This document shows positions 17,437 through 25,664 of a DNA stretch of 64,000 nt, piece by piece. The notes beneath the pieces were generated by a model, which ran no database searches, was not told the DNA's origin, and saw nothing but the letters and a program-made list of their open reading frames with translations. Source of the stretch: JAXLRU01 sp046330935 (lineage in GTDB: Bacteria > Actinomycetota > Actinomycetes > Actinomycetales > Kineosporiaceae); the NCBI GenBank assembly GCA_046330935.1, contig JAXLRU010000002.1:1054001-1118000 (forward strand), written 5' to 3'. Within the stretch, counting starts at the first letter, position 1, and each line of letters opens with the position of its first letter. The position numbers were made by a program, and so were the translations under genes.

Positions 17437-18561
17437 TCAGCCCACCGTGAAGTCGATCGAGTAGCCGGTGCGCAGGGGGACGAGGACCGCCCCCAGGACG
17501 TTCTCGGTGACCTGCGAGGTGCCCTCGCCGTCGCTCATGCCGTAGCGCGAGACGCAGAGCTGGTAGGCGATCCACAGCGCCGTCGTCGTCCCGTTCGCGG
17601 TGGTGAACCGCACCTGGACGCCCGAGGCGTCCGCGCCGGCCTTGCACGAGACGGCCGAGAGGTCCGGCGGCGGGTTCACCCCGGCGGGCGCCTGGCGGAG
17701 CGCTCCCACGAGCTCCTCGATCTGCCGGTCGTCGAGCCGGGTCGACGCGGAGAGCCGCCCGTCGGCCTCGTACAGGCACACCGACGCCGAGTCCACGCCC
17801 GACGGTGCGGGGACCGGGCGCGTGGTCGCTGCGTCCCTCAGCGCGAGCGGGGCCCCGGGGGACGTCGCCTCGCAGCCCACGACGTCGCGGTCCCGGATCA
17901 CCCGCACCGACTCGATCAGGTGCCGCGTGACGGCGTCGTCGGCGCCCGTCACCGTGATCGCGGTCGTCCTCGCCGGCACCGACAGCGCGGTGACGCGGCG
18001 CCCGTCGCCCTGGGTCGCCGTCGCCGTCAGCGCCTCCGTCCCGTCGGCCAGCCGCGTCGGGGTCCACGCCGACCACGTCCCGCCCGCCTCCGGGTCGGGG
18101 AGCCGACCCGACTCGTCGGTGAGGACGTCGAGGACGGCACTGGCGGGCGCGCGCCCCTCCGGCGGGGCCGCGCACTTCACCATCGGCATCACGCCCTGCG
18201 CGCGGAACACTGCCGGCCCCTGCGGGCACCTCACGTTGACCGCCCAGTCCACGGGCACCTGCACCTCCAGCCCGCGGCTGGTGATCCACCGCCAGCCAGG
18301 GGCCGCGCCTGCCACGCTCACGGCGTCGCCGCGCCCGTCGTCCGTCCCGCCGCCGGCCCACGGCCCGACGAGCCCGGCGAGACCCGCGAGCGCGACGACG
18401 GACGCCGCTGCGGTGGCGACGCCCACCCCCCGGTGGACGCGGGTGCGGCGCCGGGCGCGGCGGACGACGTCGGCGCCGCTGACGGGGTTCGGGCGCAGGT
18501 CGGTGACGAGGGAGTCGAGGATCTCGGTGACCGGCGCGCGGCCGGTGGGGGTGTCGTTCAT
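17437..18561 (-). CDS. Membrane-anchored partner of the SigE-type sigma factor
   Basis: 374 residues. The ATG at 18561 overlaps the sigma-factor stop by 4 nt. A cytosolic N-terminus of about 60 residues (DVVRRARRRTRVHRG) precedes one membrane helix (VGVATAAASVVALAGLAGLV). The extracytoplasmic domain of about 290 residues contains several Cys and Trp residues. I see no classical zinc anti-sigma HxxxCxxC motif. Coupling to a SigE-family sigma factor and the one-helix topology make an anti-sigma or sensor role likely, as for similar actinobacterial pairs, but it is not shown by a motif. Confidence 0.7.
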   Translation of the reverse strand: MNDTPTGRAPVTEILDSLVTDLRPNPVSGADVVRRARRRTRVHRGVGVATAAASVVALAGLAGLVGPWAGGGTDDGRGDAVSVAGAAPGWRWITSRGLEVQVPVDWAVNVRCPQGPAVFRAQGVMPMVKCAAPPEGRAPASAVLDVLTDESGRLPDPEAGGTWSAWTPTRLADGTEALTATATQGDGRRVTALSVPARTTAITVTGADDAVTRHLIESVRVIRDRDVVGCEATSPGAPLALRDAATTRPVPAPSGVDSASVCLYEADGRLSASTRLDDRQIEELVGALRQAPAGVNPPPDLSAVSCKAGADASGVQVRFTTANGTTTALWIAYQLCVSRYGMSDGEGTSQVTENVLGAVLVPLRTGYSIDFTVG

Positions 18562-19088
18562 CGGGTGCTCCGGGGGCTGGCCGCAGGCTGCGGGGAGGGG
18601 TGCGAGACCGGATCGGGATGCAGGGACGGGTCGCCGCGAAGCGCCGCGAGGGCCCGCGCCGCCCGCGACTTCACCGTCCCCGCCGAACAGCCGAGCTGGG
18701 CCGCGATCTCCGCCTCGGAGAGGTCGGCCCAGTACCGCATCACCAGCACCACCCGCTGACCGTCGGGCAGCCGGCGCAACGCCGACCACACCGCCTCGGC
18801 GTCCGCGAACCGGCCGATCACGTCGTCGTCCGGCACGTCCGGCAGGACCGCCGTGGGGCGCTCGCCCCACCACCGGCGCCGCGCCGAGCGGGCCGCCAGA
18901 CGCGCCATCACCTGCCGCACGTACGCCTCGGGGGCGTCCGCGATCGACGCGCGCCTCGGGTAGGCGCGCATCAGCGCCGACTGCGCGAGGTCCTCGCCAC
19001 GGCCCGGGTCGCCCGCGAGCAGCGCGCCGAACCTGGCCAGCGCCGGGAACCGGGCGTCGACGAACGCCGCGAACTCCTCGTCGGTCAT
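18558..19088 (-). CDS. SigE-family ECF RNA polymerase sigma factor
   Basis: 176 residues with both ECF domains. Region 2: FGALLAGDPGRGEDLAQSAL, then RAYPRRASIADAPEAYVRQV. Region 4: ALRRLPDGQRVVLVMRYWAD, then EAEIAAQLGCSAGTVKSRAARAL, which is the -35 binding helix-turn-helix. This is the SigE subfamily common in actinobacteria, where the gene is followed by a membrane partner exactly as here. The ATG at 19088 gives the standard N-terminus MTDEEFAAFVDARFPAL. Its targets cannot be told from this window. Confidence 0.93.
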   Translation of the reverse strand: MTDEEFAAFVDARFPALARFGALLAGDPGRGEDLAQSALMRAYPRRASIADAPEAYVRQVMARLAARSARRRWWGERPTAVLPDVPDDDVIGRFADAEAVWSALRRLPDGQRVVLVMRYWADLSEAEIAAQLGCSAGTVKSRAARALAALRGDPSLHPDPVSHPSPQPAASPRSTR

Positions 19089-19205
19089 CGCTGGTGCCTT
19101 TCGTGATGCTGGTCCAGGTGCGGCCGCATCCTGTACCCCCCAAGAGGCATCGGGTGGGGCGGCGGGTTCCACGAGGGTGCACCTCGAAGCTGGCAGGGTG
19201 GGCGG

Positions 19206-19964
19206 ATGCTCGACGGAGAGGTCGCCCGCGGCGGGGTCAACGAGGTGGAGCGGCGGGGGCAGCTCGTGCTGCGGCCCGTGGGGTCCTGGACGCCCGCGGT
19301 CCACCGGCTGCTGCGCCGGTTCGAGGAGGCGGGGTTCGCCGGGGCGCCGCGTGCGCACGGCGTCGACGCCGACGGGCGGGAGCGGCTCGACTTCGTCCCG
19401 GGGGTCGTGGCCGGGTTCCCGCTGCCGCCGCAGCTGCGCGGCGACGACGTGCTGGTCGCCTTCGCCCGGCTGCTGCGCGCTGCCCACGACGCCTCGGTTC
19501 CGCTCGCGTCCTCGCCCGGGCCCTGGTTCCTGCCGGGGCGCCCACCCGCCGAGGTGGTCTGCCACGGCGACTGTGCGCCGTACAACACCGTCGTGCGCGA
19601 CGGCGTCCCCGTGGCCCTGATCGACTGGGACACCGCCCACCCCGGGCCCCGGCTGTGGGACGTCGCGTACGCCGCGTACCGGTGGGCGCCGCTGGTGTCG
19701 CCGCTCAACGCCGAGGGTTTCGGGTCGGCGGGGGAACGGCGCAGGCGGGCCCTCGTGCTGGTCGCCGGGTACGGGCTCGACGTGACGTTCGAGGCCCTGT
19801 GCGAGGCCGCCGCCGACCGGCTCGACGCGATGGTCGGCCTCCTGCGGGCCCGCGCGGCCTCCGGCGACGCCGCCTTCGCGGCGCACGTGGCCCGCGGCGA
19901 CGACGTCCTGTACGAGCGCGACGCTGCGTGGTTGCGCAGGGCGGATCCTCCACAGGGTCGTTGA
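19206..19964 (+). CDS. APH/choline-kinase-fold phosphotransferase
   Basis: 252 residues. The catalytic loop is VVCHGDCAPYNTVV (Brenner motif with Asp and Asn) and the metal-binding DFG-equivalent is ALIDWDTAHPGP. The N-terminal lobe is short and lacks a clear P-loop lysine region, which is common in such actinobacterial proteins. The family phosphorylates small hydroxyl compounds, including aminoglycosides and choline; the substrate here is unknown and no resistance can be inferred. It is divergent from the sigma-factor gene. Confidence 0.85.
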   Translation: MLDGEVARGGVNEVERRGQLVLRPVGSWTPAVHRLLRRFEEAGFAGAPRAHGVDADGRERLDFVPGVVAGFPLPPQLRGDDVLVAFARLLRAAHDASVPLASSPGPWFLPGRPPAEVVCHGDCAPYNTVVRDGVPVALIDWDTAHPGPRLWDVAYAAYRWAPLVSPLNAEGFGSAGERRRRALVLVAGYGLDVTFEALCEAAADRLDAMVGLLRARAASGDAAFAAHVARGDDVLYERDAAWLRRADPPQGR

Positions 19965-20034
19965 GTGCCGTGGTCGTCCACAGCCCGCGTCCGGCCGACC
20001 TCCTCCTCGCCGACTGATCCGTCAGCGTCGCCCC

Positions 20035-20994
20035 ATGAGTGCACGTTGGAGGTTGCCGGCGCAGTGGCGGGAGCTCGCGGCCGCCCAGGCCGGCGTCGTC
20101 AGCCGCCGTCAGTTACTCGCCCTCGGCTGGTCCGACGTCGACGTACGTCAGGCGCGGCGCAGCGCCGGCTGGCGGGTGCTGGGCGGTGGCGTCTACGTCA
20201 CCCACCAAGGGCCCCTCACGGGGGAGGCTCGCACGTGGGCCGTCCTGCTCCGCAGCGGTCCCGGCGCAGCGCTCGCGTCCCGTTCGGCGCTGGCCGCGTG
20301 GGGAGTGCCCCTCGCCGAACCCGCTTCCGGGGTGTGGCACGCGAGCGTGCCCCGCGACCGGCATCCCCGCGTCCCCGAGTCGATCTGCCTGCACCGCCCC
20401 GCCGATCACGAGCTTCGGGTGCACCCCGCGGCGTCCCCGCCCCGGCACCGGGTCGAAGCGGCGACGCTCGACGCCGCCGCCGAGTCCGCGTCGGCCAGGG
20501 ACGTCGTCGACCTGATCACCGCCGTCCTCGGTCGTCGCCTCACCGACCCCGCGCGGTTGCTCGCCGAGCTCGACGCCCGTTTGCGGCAACCGCACCGGGA
20601 GGTGATCGCGGGCGTGCTCTCCGATGCCCGCGACGGCGTCGCGTCACAGCTCGAGGGGGAGTACCGCCACCAGGTGCATCTGCGTCATCGCCTCCCCGAG
20701 GCGAGGTTCAACGCCCCTCACGACACCCCGTTCGGCCGGGTGTACCGCGATGTGGACTACGGCGGGCTGGTGGTGGAGCTCGACGGGCTCGCGTATCACG
20801 GCGCGGCCACCGCGGTGAGCGACCGCCGCCGCGACAACGAGCTGGTCATCGCGGGTGGGCGGACGCTCAGGTTCGGCTGGTTCGAGGTCGTCAGCGACCC
20901 GTGCGGCGTCGCGGCAACCGTGGCGCGGGCCCTCGGCGGTCGTGGCTTCGCGACGCCCTGCGGCCCTGCCTGCGCGGTGGCGGCGATGATCTGA
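20035..20994 (+). CDS. AbiEi-like HTH plus DUF559 (Vsr-fold) protein
   Basis: 319 residues. The N-terminal third resembles the AbiEi-type winged helix (AAQAGVVSRRQLLALGWSDV, then GWRVLGGGVYVTHQG). The C-terminal 90 residues are a DUF559/Vsr-like endonuclease fold with YRDVDYGGLVVELDGLAYHG, then RRRDNELVIAGGRTLRFGW. These proteins are widespread in actinobacteria and are thought to be linked to toxin-antitoxin or mobile DNA functions, but the activity is unproven. It sits alone between the APH gene and the repeat cluster. Confidence 0.8.
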   Translation: MSARWRLPAQWRELAAAQAGVVSRRQLLALGWSDVDVRQARRSAGWRVLGGGVYVTHQGPLTGEARTWAVLLRSGPGAALASRSALAAWGVPLAEPASGVWHASVPRDRHPRVPESICLHRPADHELRVHPAASPPRHRVEAATLDAAAESASARDVVDLITAVLGRRLTDPARLLAELDARLRQPHREVIAGVLSDARDGVASQLEGEYRHQVHLRHRLPEARFNAPHDTPFGRVYRDVDYGGLVVELDGLAYHGAATAVSDRRRDNELVIAGGRTLRFGWFEVVSDPCGVAATVARALGGRGFATPCGPACAVAAMI

Positions 20995-21035
20995 GCTGGT
21001 CCCTTGTCGCCTGAGGGGCCCACGCCGTTCGTGGC

Positions 21036-21415
21036 GGTTGAGGGCTGGTCGGGGAGCATTCGGGTTACTCGGTGGTGGTTGAGGGCGTTATCCGCCCCAA
21101 ACCGCCGCTGGAGCCTGCGCCGCGCCCCGGATGCTCCCCGACGCGCCCCGGACCGCCGCTGGAGTTGGCGCGGCGCCCCGGATGCTCCCGCGAGCCGACT
21201 GGCTGCATGGCTGGGCTCTGGCACGGGCGTCACGTCGCTCGGCCGGGCTTACGGGGCCGGTTGAGGGCTGGTCGGGGAGCATTCGGGTCACTCGGTGGCG
21301 GTTGAGGGCGTTATTCGCCCCGAACCGCCGCTGGAGCTGGTGCGGCGCCCCGGATGCTCCCCGAGGCGCCCCGAACCGCCGCCGGAGCCTGAGCCGCGCC
21401 CCGGATGCTCCCCGA
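21036..21415. repeat. Palindromic repeat cluster between DUF559 gene and fliQ
   Basis: Two 79-bp direct copies (21036-21114 and 21259-21337) differ at only a few sites. A GC-rich half-palindrome occurs six times: as TCGGGGAGCATTCGGG at 21049 and 21272, and in the opposite direction as CCCCGGATGCTCCC at 21125, 21176, 21348 and 21399. Facing copies can pair into long hairpins. No gene is visible in 20995-21464. The cluster resembles REP/BIME-type DNA and may also end the motA-fliQ transcript. Confidence 0.8.
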
Positions 21416-21464
21416 GATCACCCCAACCGCCGGAGCGGGGGAGGCCGGAGGGGGGCGAGCCGCG

Positions 21465-21734
21465 CTAGGAGTTCAGCAGTGTCGGGACAAGGGCGAAGAT
21501 CTCCTCGGTGAACCCGGTCAGCACCCGCAGGGACCACGCCCCGGTCAGCACCAGCACCACCGCGGCGGCGGCGAGCTTGGGCAGGAACGTCAGCGTCGAC
21601 TCCTGGATCTGGGTCGCCGACTGCACGACCGACAGCACCAGGCCGACGGCGAGCGTGGTGAGCAGCACCGGCCCGGCCACCTTGCTGGCGGTGATCAGGG
21701 CGGTGGCGACGATCTGGATGACGGTGTCGTCCAC
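21465..21734 (-). CDS. fliQ: Flagellar export gate protein FliQ
   Basis: 89 residues, the family length, with two membrane helices (ALITASKVAGPVLLTTLAVG and FLPKLAAAAVVLVLTGAW). The conserved stretch SVVQSATQIQESTLTFLPK matches FliQ. It lies 10 nt after fliP and is the last gene of the flbD-fliQ block; fliR, normally next, is 4.2 kb away. Confidence 0.95.
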   Translation of the reverse strand: MDDTVIQIVATALITASKVAGPVLLTTLAVGLVLSVVQSATQIQESTLTFLPKLAAAAVVLVLTGAWSLRVLTGFTEEIFALVPTLLNS

Positions 21735-21744
21735 GGGACCAGCC

Positions 21745-22677
21745 TCACTTGTAGCTGGCGATCAAGGTGGTGACGATCAGTCCCCACCCGTCGACCAGCA
21801 CGAACAGCAGGAGTTTGAACGGCAGCGAGACCAGTGACGGCGGCAGCATGACCATGCCGAGCGACATCAGGATGGCGCTCACCACGAGATCGACGACCAG
21901 GAACGGCACGAAGATCACGAAGCCGATGATGAAGGCCGCCCGCAGCTCGCTGAGCACGAACGCGGGGATGAGGGTCCGCAGGCCCACCGACGCGCGGTCC
22001 TTGGGCAGATCCTCGCCCGCGGCCTTGGTCATCAGGGCCAGTTCCTCGTCGCGGGTGTGGTCGAGCATGAACTCCTGCAGCGGCTTCACGCCGTCGGTGT
22101 AGGCCTGCGCCGACGTCTTCGTGCCCTTGAGGTAGGGCTGCACGCCCTCGGAGTTCACCTTGTCGAGCGTCGGGCCCATCACGAACAGGGAGAGGAACAG
22201 CGCGAGCCCCACCAGCACCTGGTTCGGCGGCACGGTCGGCGCGCCGAGGGCGTTGCGGGCCAGTGACAGCACCACCACGATCTTCGTGAACGCGGTGCAC
22301 ATGAGCAGGATCGACGGCGCCACCCCGAGGATCGTGACGAGCACGATGATCTGGACGACGCGGCTCGGCTCGCCCGGGATGCCCACCGTCAGGTCCGAGG
22401 ACGACGTCCCGCCCGGGGTGGCCGGAGGCGTCGGCTTGGTCGGTGCGGCCAGCAGGCTGCCCGACGACAGGGCGAGCGGTACGGCGGCGGGACGGACGCC
22501 GAGTGCGGCGGCGGCGGGGCGCGCGCCGGCGAGGGGGGCGGCGTGGGCGCGAGCGGCCCAGGGGATCCCGGTGACCAGCAGGATCGCGAGCCCCACGAAC
22601 GCGGCACCGAGCAGGCGGCGTCCACGGTCCAGCGCCCGCCCGATCGCGGGGGTGAGCGGTGCAGTGGGTTCGGGCAC
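21745..22677 (-). CDS. fliP: Flagellar export gate protein FliP
   Basis: 310 residues with a cleavable-type signal segment (LLGAAFVGLAILLVTGIPWA) and about 60 extra residues before the core. The core has the FliP signatures IIVLVTILGVAPSILLMCTA, FTKIVVVLSLARNALG and VPFLVVDLVVSAILMSLGMV. The GTG at 22677 is preceded by GGAGG 5-9 nt upstream and lies 4 nt behind fliO. FliP forms the pentameric centre of the export gate. Confidence 0.96.
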   Translation of the reverse strand: MPEPTAPLTPAIGRALDRGRRLLGAAFVGLAILLVTGIPWAARAHAAPLAGARPAAAALGVRPAAVPLALSSGSLLAAPTKPTPPATPGGTSSSDLTVGIPGEPSRVVQIIVLVTILGVAPSILLMCTAFTKIVVVLSLARNALGAPTVPPNQVLVGLALFLSLFVMGPTLDKVNSEGVQPYLKGTKTSAQAYTDGVKPLQEFMLDHTRDEELALMTKAAGEDLPKDRASVGLRTLIPAFVLSELRAAFIIGFVIFVPFLVVDLVVSAILMSLGMVMLPPSLVSLPFKLLLFVLVDGWGLIVTTLIASYK

Positions 22678-22681
22678 GAGC

Positions 22682-23194
22682 TCACCTCCTCCGAGCGGTG
22701 ACGTCGCGCAGGGCCTCGACGGCCTGCGCCCAGGTGGCGGGAGAGAGCACCGAGCCCGACCCGCGCGGTGCGGGCGGCGCCCCGGCGCCGGGCAGCGTCA
22801 CGCTCGAGGACACCGAGGCGGACGCGGACTCAGGGGACGCGAAGGCAGCGGACATGGAAGGGGACGGCGCGTCGACAGGCGTGCTGCCGGGCGCACGCAC
22901 GGCGCGGGGCGAGTCGGGCGCGTCGAGCTCGGCGAGTTCGCCGGGCGCGAGCTCGGCGAGCAGCGACACCTGCTGCGCGGTCACGCCGATCAGCAGCCCG
23001 CGGGACCCGACGGCGACGACGGCCACCGACGCCTCCCGCGACAGGGGGGTGCGGTGCAGCACGCGCAGGCCGCGCAGGCCCCCGCGTGCCTGGGCGCGGC
23101 GGGCGAGCCGCGCGGCGATCACGACCACCCCGAGGACGACCAGCAGGCTGACCGTCACGCGGGCGAGGGTCACCAGGTCGCCGGCACCGCTCAC
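22682..23194 (-). CDS. fliO: Flagellar assembly protein FliO
   Basis: 170 residues from a GTG that overlaps the fliN stop by 4 nt. One N-terminal membrane helix (VTVSLLVVLGVVVIAARLA) is followed by the small FliO fold (LRVLHRTPLSREASVAVVAV, then GSRGLLIGVTAQQVSLL). FliO is poorly conserved, so position between fliN and fliP adds weight. The C-terminal 75 residues are low-complexity Ser/Ala/Pro. FliO helps assemble FliP. Confidence 0.88.
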   Translation of the reverse strand: MSGAGDLVTLARVTVSLLVVLGVVVIAARLARRAQARGGLRGLRVLHRTPLSREASVAVVAVGSRGLLIGVTAQQVSLLAELAPGELAELDAPDSPRAVRAPGSTPVDAPSPSMSAAFASPESASASVSSSVTLPGAGAPPAPRGSGSVLSPATWAQAVEALRDVTARRR

Positions 23195-23976
23195 GTGGCG
23201 TCCTTCGTCACGATCTCGGTGATCCGCAGCCCGAAGCTCTCGTCGATGACGACGACCTCGCCGCGGGCCAGCAGCGTGCCGTTGACCAGCAGGTCGGCGG
23301 GAGCGCCGGCGAGCCGGTCGAGCTCGACGACGTCGCCGGGGGCCAGCGCGAGCAGCTGGCGCACCGTCATCCGGGTGCGGCCGAGCTCGCAGGTCACCTC
23401 CATCTCGACGTCGCGCAGCATGTCGATGCCCCAGCGGCCGGCGGCGACGGCGCCCGCGCCACCCCCGGAGGCCCCGCCCCCGACCACGGGCGGCTGGGCG
23501 AAGCTCACGCCCACGGCGGAGACGACGACCCCGTCGGCGAGCAGGGGGACGACGACGGAGGCGGCCCCGGCGAGCACGTCGAGGCAGCCCTCGGCGGGGA
23601 TGGCGGTCGGCGCACCGTCGAGGCGACCGCCGAGGGTGTCGGCGAGGGTCTCCAGGGCGGGCCGCAGCGCCTGCGCGGGCTCGACGTCGCCGAACGGCGT
23701 CGCCGACAGCGCGGCCTGCAGGTCCTGCCCCACGACGATCAGCAGGCTGCCCTCGCGCGCACCCGACAGGAACGCCGTCACGGCCGTGGTCACCCCGGCG
23801 GGCAGCACCGACGGGTCGCCGGCGGGCACGGGTGCACCTGCCTGCAGCGGCGCCGGGCTCGGGATCTGCGTCAGGGCCTCGCCGACGGCGCGCGCGACCA
23901 GCTCGGCGGCCACGGACCACCCGTCGGCGGCGCCGTTGCTGGGGCCCGACACGTGGGGGGAGGCGGAGAACGACAT
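23191..23976 (-). CDS. fliN: Flagellar switch protein FliN with N-terminal CheC-like domain (FliY-type)
   Basis: 261 residues, about twice a plain FliN. Residues 180-261 are the SpoA/FliN domain (LRDVEMEVTCELGRTRMTVR, LALAPGDVVELDRLAGAP, RGEVVVIDESFGLRITEIV). Residues 15-165 look like a CheC/FliY-type domain (a repeated alpha/beta pattern, ALETLADTLGGRLDGA). No canonical CheC phosphatase motif (Glu and Asn spaced in D/S-xxxExxN) is evident, so phosphatase activity is doubtful. It forms the lower C-ring that carries rotation switching and export docking. Confidence 0.88.
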   Translation of the reverse strand: MSFSASPHVSGPSNGAADGWSVAAELVARAVGEALTQIPSPAPLQAGAPVPAGDPSVLPAGVTTAVTAFLSGAREGSLLIVVGQDLQAALSATPFGDVEPAQALRPALETLADTLGGRLDGAPTAIPAEGCLDVLAGAASVVVPLLADGVVVSAVGVSFAQPPVVGGGASGGGAGAVAAGRWGIDMLRDVEMEVTCELGRTRMTVRQLLALAPGDVVELDRLAGAPADLLVNGTLLARGEVVVIDESFGLRITEIVTKDAT

Positions 23977-24042
23977 CGAGGCCTCTCGGAGGGGTGCGAA
24001 GGGGTGAGGGGCGGATCGGCGCGGGTGGCCGGAGGGACCGGA

Positions 24043-25041
24043 TCAGCCGGCGGGGGAGTCGGGGTCGACGATGAGGACGGCGAGACGCCGCCCGGAGGCG
24101 CCGGGCACGGCGCGGGCGAAGACCGTGGACGCCGAGACGACGGTCAGCGGCGTCGTGGTCCGGTGGTCGAGGGTGAGCACGTCGCCGACGGCCAGGGAGG
24201 CCAGCCGCGAGGACGGCAGCCGCAGCGGGTCGAACCGGACGGCGACGTCGACGGCGACGTCGGCGAGCCGGCGGGTGGTCAGCTTCGACGCCTCCAACCG
24301 CTGCCGCGCGCGCTCGCCGTCCTGCTTGCTGTCGTCGATCGCGTCGAGGGCCGGCGCGAGCATCGCGTAGGGCAGGCACAGGGTGGCGGTGCTGCTGCGG
24401 TCGCCGACCTGCATCTCCAGGTGCGCGACGACGACGGGGTCGGTCGCGGCGGCGGCCTGCACGAACTGGGCGTTGCTCTCCAGGGCCAGCAGCTGGGGCC
24501 GGACGGAGGCCACCGGCTCGAGCGCGTAGGCCAGCTCCCGCAGCAGGCGGGTGAGGATGTGCCGGACCAGCGACTGCTCGATGTCGGTGAGCGGGCGGTC
24601 GGGCTGCTGGGGGGTGCCCGGGCCGCCGAGCATGTGGTCGACCCACATGAGCAGCGTGGTGAGGTCGAGGTTGAACAGCGCCTTGCCGGGCAGCGGCTCG
24701 AAGCTGAGGACGGCGCTCACGCTGCCCTCGGGCAGCTGGGTGAGGTACTCGTCGTAGCTGAGCTCCTCCAGCTCGCCCCCGGCGACGGTGCACACGGCCC
24801 GCAGCGTCGTGGTGAGCACGGTGCTGGACTGGCGGCCGAAGGTGTTCATGGCCACGCGCAGCAGGTGGGCGTGCTCGCGAGCGAGGCGGACGGGACGGCG
24901 GAAGTCGTACGACTTCGCCTCACCGCCTCGCCTGCGCCGATGGTGCGGCGCGGTCGCCTGATCGGAGTAGCCCACGGGTGATGCTTCGGGCAGAGGCCGC
25001 GACGACTTGAGCCGTCCGGGGGTGCTGGGTGCGCCGATCAT
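24043..25041 (-). CDS. fliM: Flagellar motor switch protein FliM
   Basis: 332 residues. The middle domain (LREHAHLLRVAMNTFGRQSS region, then LEELSYDEYLTQLPEGSV, MWVDHMLGGPG) and C-terminal SpoA domain (ADVAVDVAVRFDPLRLPSSR, LAVGDVLTLDHRTTTPLTVV) are clear. FliM usually starts with an LSQxEIDALL helix that binds CheY-P. Here the first 45 residues are basic (HHRRRRGGEAKSYDFRRP) and the motif is absent, so signal input may differ. It lies between fliL and fliN as usual. Confidence 0.92.
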   Translation of the reverse strand: MIGAPSTPGRLKSSRPLPEASPVGYSDQATAPHHRRRRGGEAKSYDFRRPVRLAREHAHLLRVAMNTFGRQSSTVLTTTLRAVCTVAGGELEELSYDEYLTQLPEGSVSAVLSFEPLPGKALFNLDLTTLLMWVDHMLGGPGTPQQPDRPLTDIEQSLVRHILTRLLRELAYALEPVASVRPQLLALESNAQFVQAAAATDPVVVAHLEMQVGDRSSTATLCLPYAMLAPALDAIDDSKQDGERARQRLEASKLTTRRLADVAVDVAVRFDPLRLPSSRLASLAVGDVLTLDHRTTTPLTVVSASTVFARAVPGASGRRLAVLIVDPDSPAG

Positions 25042-25135
25042 GGTTGCGGTGGGTGACCGGTCTCTGTCGGGGACGGCGGGCGGGGGAAGCCCGCGGGGCG
25101 GGCTGCCGGCGTCGGGACCCGACGCCGGCGCCGCC

Positions 25136-25597
25136 TCACTGCATGACGAACTCGGTGAAGTAGATGTCGTAGACGTGCTCCTCGTAGAGCTTCGACACCT
25201 TCTCGACGAGTTCCTTCTTGGCCTTCTCGCGGCCCTCGGCCTTGGCGAGCTCGTCGATGCTCATGCCGCTGAACACGCTGATCGCGGCGTCCAGCGCCTT
25301 GGAGCCGTCGAGCTCCTTCTCGGCCTTGTCGTCGCACTGCAGGGCGAAGTGCAGCTTGAGGTAGTGCCCCCCGGCCAGGTTGATGGTCTGGCCGTCGTCG
25401 AAGGTCACGACCTCGCCGGCGACGTGCTCCACCTTCTTCTCGGCCTCCGCGGCGTCGCCGCCGCCCTTGCTCTTGAGGAAGAAGAACCCGCCACCCGCGG
25501 CCAGCAGCACCACCACCGCCACGATGATGATCAGCTTCTTCTTCCCGCCCTTGGCCGGCGCGTCCTCCTTGGCCGGGTCGGCGGTCTTGGTGGCCAT
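25136..25597 (-). CDS. fliL: Flagellar basal-body protein FliL
   Basis: 153 residues from ATG 25597. A short Lys-rich cytosolic arm precedes one membrane helix (KLIIIVAVVVLLAAGGGFFF). The periplasmic domain has the FliL pattern (TINLAGGHYLKLHFALQCDD, then VSKLYEEHVYDIYFTEFVMQ). FliL surrounds the stators and supports torque. It follows motB by 67 nt. Confidence 0.93.
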   Translation of the reverse strand: MATKTADPAKEDAPAKGGKKKLIIIVAVVVLLAAGGGFFFLKSKGGGDAAEAEKKVEHVAGEVVTFDDGQTINLAGGHYLKLHFALQCDDKAEKELDGSKALDAAISVFSGMSIDELAKAEGREKAKKELVEKVSKLYEEHVYDIYFTEFVMQ

Positions 25598-25664
25598 CGG
25601 TGTCTCCTCGGGTGCTGGTCCTGCGTCGGGTGTGCTCGGGCGTGGGGCTGGAGGGCGGTGCGGG

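Noticed and set aside
19206..19964. Aminoglycoside resistance gene
   Set aside because: Only the general APH/choline-kinase fold is supported; no residues of a named resistance subfamily were recognised.
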